A DNA stretch of 64,000 nucleotides. It comes from Myrica gale. Taxonomy: Eukaryota; Streptophyta; Magnoliopsida; Fagales; Myricaceae. The position numbers and the translations under genes are program-made. The notes under the pieces were generated by a model. It was not told where the DNA came from. It was given only the letters and a program-made list of their open reading frames with translations, and searched no databases. How positions within the stretch are numbered: the first letter of the stretch is position 1; every line of letters begins with the position of its first letter. Of the stretch, positions 62,771 to 64,000 are shown in pieces. Location: assembly GCA_963930655.1 (NCBI GenBank), contig OZ005606.1, positions 16,098,001-16,162,000 of the forward strand, read 5' to 3'.

Positions 62771-64000
62771 CGTCGGGATAAAGAAACTGAAGCAAATAGA
62801 AAAATAGAAGAGTTTTAAAACAAAACGTAAATGCAAAGTCGTCAATATTAACTAGTTTGCAAATTTGATACCATAGTGACGAAGAAAATGAAGCGAATAA
62901 ATCAATCGAAGAGTTTTTTAAACGAAACATAAATACAAAATCGTAGGTATTAACTAGTTTGCAAATTAGATACCATAGTGACGAAGAAAATGAAACAAAT
63001 AGATAATTGGAATAGTTTAGACCAAAATATTAATTCAAAATATTCAAAATTATTTTTTTTGAAGATTAGTTAGCTTGAGGACGGAGAAGATATGGTGTTT
63101 AGACAAAAATATTAACGCAAAATCCTCCAAATAAATTTATTTGAAAGTTCGATACCTTAGTGAAGAAGAAATTAATCAAATTGATCGTCGGTAGAGTTTT
63201 AGACCTCATTATAAATGCAAAATTGTACAAATTAAATATTTTAAAAATTAGAAACCGTCTGGATAAAGAAACTGAAGCAAATAGAAAAATGTAAGAGTTT
63301 TAAAACAAAACGTAAATGCAAAGTCGTCAATATTAACAAGTTTGCAAATTGATACCATAGTGACGAAGAAAATGAAGCGAATAAATCAATCGAAGAGTTT
63401 TTTAAACGAAACATAAATGTAAAATCGTAAGTATTAATTAGTTTGCAAATTAGATACCATAATGATGAAGAGAATGAAACAAAAAGATAATTGGAATAGT
63501 TTAGACCAAAATATTAATTCAAAATAGTCAAAATTATTTTCTTTGAAGATTAGTTAGCTTGAGCACGGAGAAGATATGGTGTTTAGACAAAAATATTAAC
63601 GCAAAATCATCCAAATAAATTTATTTGAAAGTTCGATACCTTAGTGAAGAAGAAATTAATCAAATTGATCGTCGGTAGAGTTTTAGACCTCATTATAAAT
63701 GCAAAATTGTACATATTAAATATTTTAAAAATTAGAAACCGTCTGGATAAAGAAACTGAAGCAAATAGAAAAATGTAAGAGTTTTAAAACAAAACGTAAA
63801 TGCAAAGTCGTCAATATTAACAAGTTTGCAAATTGATACCATAGTGACGAAGAAAATGAAGCGAATAAATCAATCGAAGAGTTTTTTAAACGAAACATAA
63901 ATGTAAAATCGTAAGTATTAATTAGTTTGCAAATTAGATACCATAATGATGAAGAGAATGAAACAAAAAGATAATTGGAATAGTTTAGACCAAAATATTA
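62629..64000 (+). repeat. Right-end monomers: C-type hybrid, then two class D (last one partial)
   Basis: The unit at 62629 is class C in s5-s1 (gaacttaatat, ccgtcggg) but its s2-s4 (aaatacaaaatcgtagg, ttattttttttgaag) match the B monomers at 56814 and 59722, so it is another hybrid. Units at 63114 and 63598 are class D (ccgtctgg, gcaaattgatacc), continuing the 6-mer order after a B-like unit. The last unit is cut by the window edge after 403 bp, at the s3/s4 boundary. Confidence 0.8.

Larger units (their letters stand above)
1..64000 (+). repeat. Satellite DNA array, ~485-bp monomer, 132 head-to-tail units
   Basis: The entire window is one tandem array. I located the monomer start (aacgcaaaatc or aatgcaaaatc, following aaaatatt) 132 times, at 1, 487, 972, 1458, 1944, 2429, 2915 and so on to 63114 and 63598. 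Spacings are 484, 485 or 486 bp, apart from two of 488 bp. All units point the same way and none is interrupted by foreign sequence. Orientation is arbitrary; I use the strand that is purine-rich (about 61% A+G in the first monomer). Such arrays are known as heterochromatic satellites in eukaryotes; whether this one is centromeric, pericentromeric or subtelomeric cannot be told here. Neither array edge lies in the window, so total size is unknown. Confidence 0.98.

Noticed and set aside
1..64000. The many open frames of 61-97 codons on both strands as protein-coding genes
   Set aside because: They recur with the satellite period, overlap each other on opposite strands, and are broken by one-base length changes between classes. 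They show no recognised domain, and there is no independent support for expression.
1..64000. Telomeric repeats, rRNA, tRNA, transposon ends or CRISPR array
   Set aside because: No TTAGGG/TTAGG/TTTAGGG runs, no rRNA or tRNA sequence, no terminal repeats or transposase frames were seen. The repeats are contiguous with no unique spacers, which excludes CRISPR.
1..64000. Inverted monomers or a strand switch in the array
   Set aside because: Every monomer start I located reads in the same direction, and no reverse-complement copy was found.

Overview
The whole 64-kb window is one uninterrupted head-to-tail satellite DNA array. I read 131 complete monomers plus a 403-bp partial one at the right edge. 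Each is 484-488 bp (mean about 485.5), and all lie in the same orientation. I see no unique sequence, transposon, conserved gene, tRNA, rRNA, telomere repeat or CRISPR array between monomers. Arrays of this length and type are a feature of eukaryotic heterochromatin (centromeric, pericentromeric or subtelomeric). A hand count of the first monomer gives A 220, T 138, G 78, C 50, which is about 26% GC. The sequence alone does not identify the species.

Structure is nested. (1) Each monomer is five diverged copies of an ancestral unit of about 100 bp: 99, 102, 102, 101 and 82 bp in the first monomer. Each begins with a variant of aaatgcaaaatc and contains a tttg-aaatt-gatacc core. (2) Monomers fall into four main classes, defined by the first two subunits. 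A has gaccttaatat and ccgtcgtg. B has gacctcattat and ccgttgtg or ccattgtg. C has gaacttaatat (or gatttaatat) and ccgtcggg. D has a cctcattat-type block and ccgtctgg, and is 484 bp long. (3) Classes are arranged in higher-order repeats (HORs) of 2, 3, 4, 5, 6, 15, 16 and 25 monomers.

Layout: 1-2914 is two A-B-C trimers (1457 bp each). 2915-10685 is a 16-monomer block containing a tandem trimer duplication and a tandem dimer duplication; 10686-15542 repeats it without one trimer. 15058-19911 is two copies of a 5-mer (2427 bp). 19427-22826 is a 4-mer (1943 bp) repeated about 1.75 times. 23312-35450 and 35451-47589 are two 25-monomer HOR copies of exactly 12,139 bp with the same class order. 47590-56813 is a partial third copy that carries six extra monomers (2914 bp). 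56814-62628 is a 6-mer of 2907-2908 bp in two copies. The part around 61,990-62,770 is unusually diverged. The window ends in class D monomers.

The recurrent short open frames (64, 69 and 85 codons on +, 97 codons on -) are properties of the repeat and not evidence of genes. The + strand subunits do share a decayed 34-codon frame, so the satellite may descend from a tandem-repeat coding sequence. That is inference. The best leads are the multi-scale HOR organisation with mappable recombination junctions, the decayed coding-like frame, and the CpG-biased differences between monomer classes.
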